DNA of 7,585 bases from the NCBI GenBank assembly GCA_946886255.1, contig CAMPIG010000229.1:1-7585 (forward strand), written 5' to 3'. Shown here piece by piece: positions 6,883-7,585 of the stretch (position 1 is the stretch's first letter; each line of letters starts with the position of its first letter). Source of the DNA: an uncultured Cellvibrio sp. (GTDB taxonomy: Bacteria > Pseudomonadota > Gammaproteobacteria > Pseudomonadales > Cellvibrionaceae). A model generated the notes under the pieces. The model did no database searches and was not told the DNA's origin. It saw only the letters and a list, made by a program, of their open reading frames with translations. The translations under genes were made by a program, and so were the position numbers.

Positions 6883-6888
6883 ACTATA
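6883..6888 (-). promoter_or_regulatory. -10 box of the aer promoter
   Basis: On the minus strand TATAGT (6888-6883) matches TATAAT at five of six. The expected transcript start is near 6876, about 35 nt before the ATG. Its spacing to the upstream Anr-like box (29.5 bp from box centre) is the class II arrangement. Confidence 0.55.
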
Positions 6889-6910
6889 TCGACTGAACGG
6901 ACGAAGAGTT

Positions 6911-6924
6911 TAGACCAGAATCAA
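6911..6924 (-). promoter_or_regulatory. FNR/Anr-like box upstream of aer
   Basis: On the minus strand TTGAT-TCTG-GTCTA matches TTGAT-N4-ATCAA at eight of ten defined bases, with one perfect half-site. The centre is 6917.5, at about -41.5 relative to the predicted start. Aer of Pseudomonas is reported to be Anr-dependent, which fits. One half-site is degenerate, so confidence is moderate. Confidence 0.55.
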
Positions 6925-6953
6925 GAACTTGCTGGTTTTGGACCCGCGCGCGG

Positions 6954-7585
6954 TCAGGCAGCGCGTGAATCTGCGATGCAACCCGGTGTCAGGCGATCCA
7001 CAAACGCTTGCAATTGCAGTTGGCGGCGCGGCTGGAGATCTACAAATTCCAAACTGATACGCGTTGCCCGATATGGCTCGCGGCACACGCGGAAGGCGCG
7101 TACCCTGGCCCGACAGTAGATATGCAGTTCCTTGCTCAGGTGCACTTCGCACAGCGGCAGCACCGTGTCGCGATGCAATTGATTAAGCAGGTTTCCGGGG
7201 ACCAGTACGCATAACCCTGAACCGGACAAGTCTTTGACGGTCCCGTAGCAGGCCTCCTGCCCCATCAAGCGGATCTTGGCGGTGATGGGGGTATGATTGC
7301 TCAAGTCGCAACGCGGGCTCATGCGGCGCGGCTGGTATCTGACATTTTCAGGCAAGACGACGGCTATGCCATTGGCACCGAAGCGGGAACCCCAGGCAAT
7401 AATAGGCGTGGTAAACGTCAGGACTTCGCCGTTGCGATGATGGCGCACCGTGATTTCATCGCCGGTTTCCAGGAAGTTTTGCTCAGGGAAAAGGTCGTCC
7501 ATCCACAATAGATTCCGCTCAACGTCGATGGCGATAATCATGCTTTGATAGCTGCGGTGTTGGCCGGCGGGGACAACTTCCAGAA
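6954..7585 (-). CDS. PilZ-domain c-di-GMP-binding protein (YcgR-like), 5' end missing
   Basis: 209 codons are visible and the frame stays open to the right edge. The residues before the internal Met at 7541 (LEVVPAGQHRSYQSMIIAID) continue the typical YcgR N-terminal domain, so that Met is not the start. In visible numbering, the first part (about 1-80) is the YcgR_N-type domain with SYQSMIIAID and LLWMDDLFPEQ. The PilZ domain follows, with the c-di-GMP motifs RMSPR (Arg87 and Arg91, RxxxR) and DLSGSG (Asp118, Ser120, Gly123, DxSxxG), both intact. Proteins of this build bind c-di-GMP and commonly slow flagellar motors or otherwise tune motility; which target applies here is unknown. It lies 112 bp upstream of aer on the same strand, but aer appears to have its own promoter, so the link is one of context rather than a proven operon. 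Confidence 0.88.
   Translation of the reverse strand, partial: LEVVPAGQHRSYQSMIIAIDVERNLLWMDDLFPEQNFLETGDEITVRHHRNGEVLTFTTPIIAWGSRFGANGIAVVLPENVRYQPRRMSPRCDLSNHTPITAKIRLMGQEACYGTVKDLSGSGLCVLVPGNLLNQLHRDTVLPLCEVHLSKELHIYCRARVRAFRVCREPYRATRISLEFVDLQPRRQLQLQAFVDRLTPGCIADSRAA

Noticed and set aside
6943..6958. GC-rich palindrome after the PilZ gene stop
   Set aside because: The stem is only about four pairs and is not followed by a T-tract on the minus strand.

Overview
The window looks like ordinary chromosome from a motile, oxygen-responsive gammaproteobacterium near Pseudomonas and Cellvibrio. This placement is inferred from remembered protein resemblance: the TrpS closely resembles the Pseudomonas type, the aerotaxis receptor begins MRNN like pseudomonad Aer, and two FNR/Anr-type boxes are present. 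No species can be named without a search. No phage, IS transposase, CRISPR array, rRNA or tRNA gene was seen.

Layout. Bases 1-702 (+ strand) hold the 3' end of an AlkA-type 3-methyladenine DNA glycosylase, then a complete O6-methylguanine-DNA methyltransferase (ogt) 4 bp downstream. Together they form an alkylation-repair operon. After a short promoter-bearing gap comes trpS (812-1819, +). The 355-bp gap after trpS holds a nested inverted-repeat element of about 176 bp (1847-2022) that can fold into a closed, multi-branched structure. It also holds the promoter of a universal stress protein gene (2175-2636, +), with an FNR/Anr-type box centred 28.5 bp before a perfect TATAAT.

Everything from 2633 to the end is on the minus strand. 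In order along the plus coordinates these are an orphan secreted solute-binding-like protein (2633-3565), bioA (3665-4975), a gap without genes (4976-5269), a PAS-containing Aer-type aerotaxis receptor (5270-6841), and the 3' part of a YcgR-like PilZ c-di-GMP-binding protein that runs off the right edge (6954-7585). The usp and solute-binding genes converge with overlapping stop codons.

How the genes fit together. The alkA-ogt pair repairs methylated DNA, and trpS and bioA are housekeeping genes. The distinctive theme is oxygen: usp and aer each carry an upstream Anr/FNR-like palindrome at class II spacing from a good -10 box, which suggests both are induced when oxygen falls. The PilZ gene upstream of aer adds a c-di-GMP input that often controls motility. 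The two most interesting points are this shared predicted control and the structured repeat upstream of usp.
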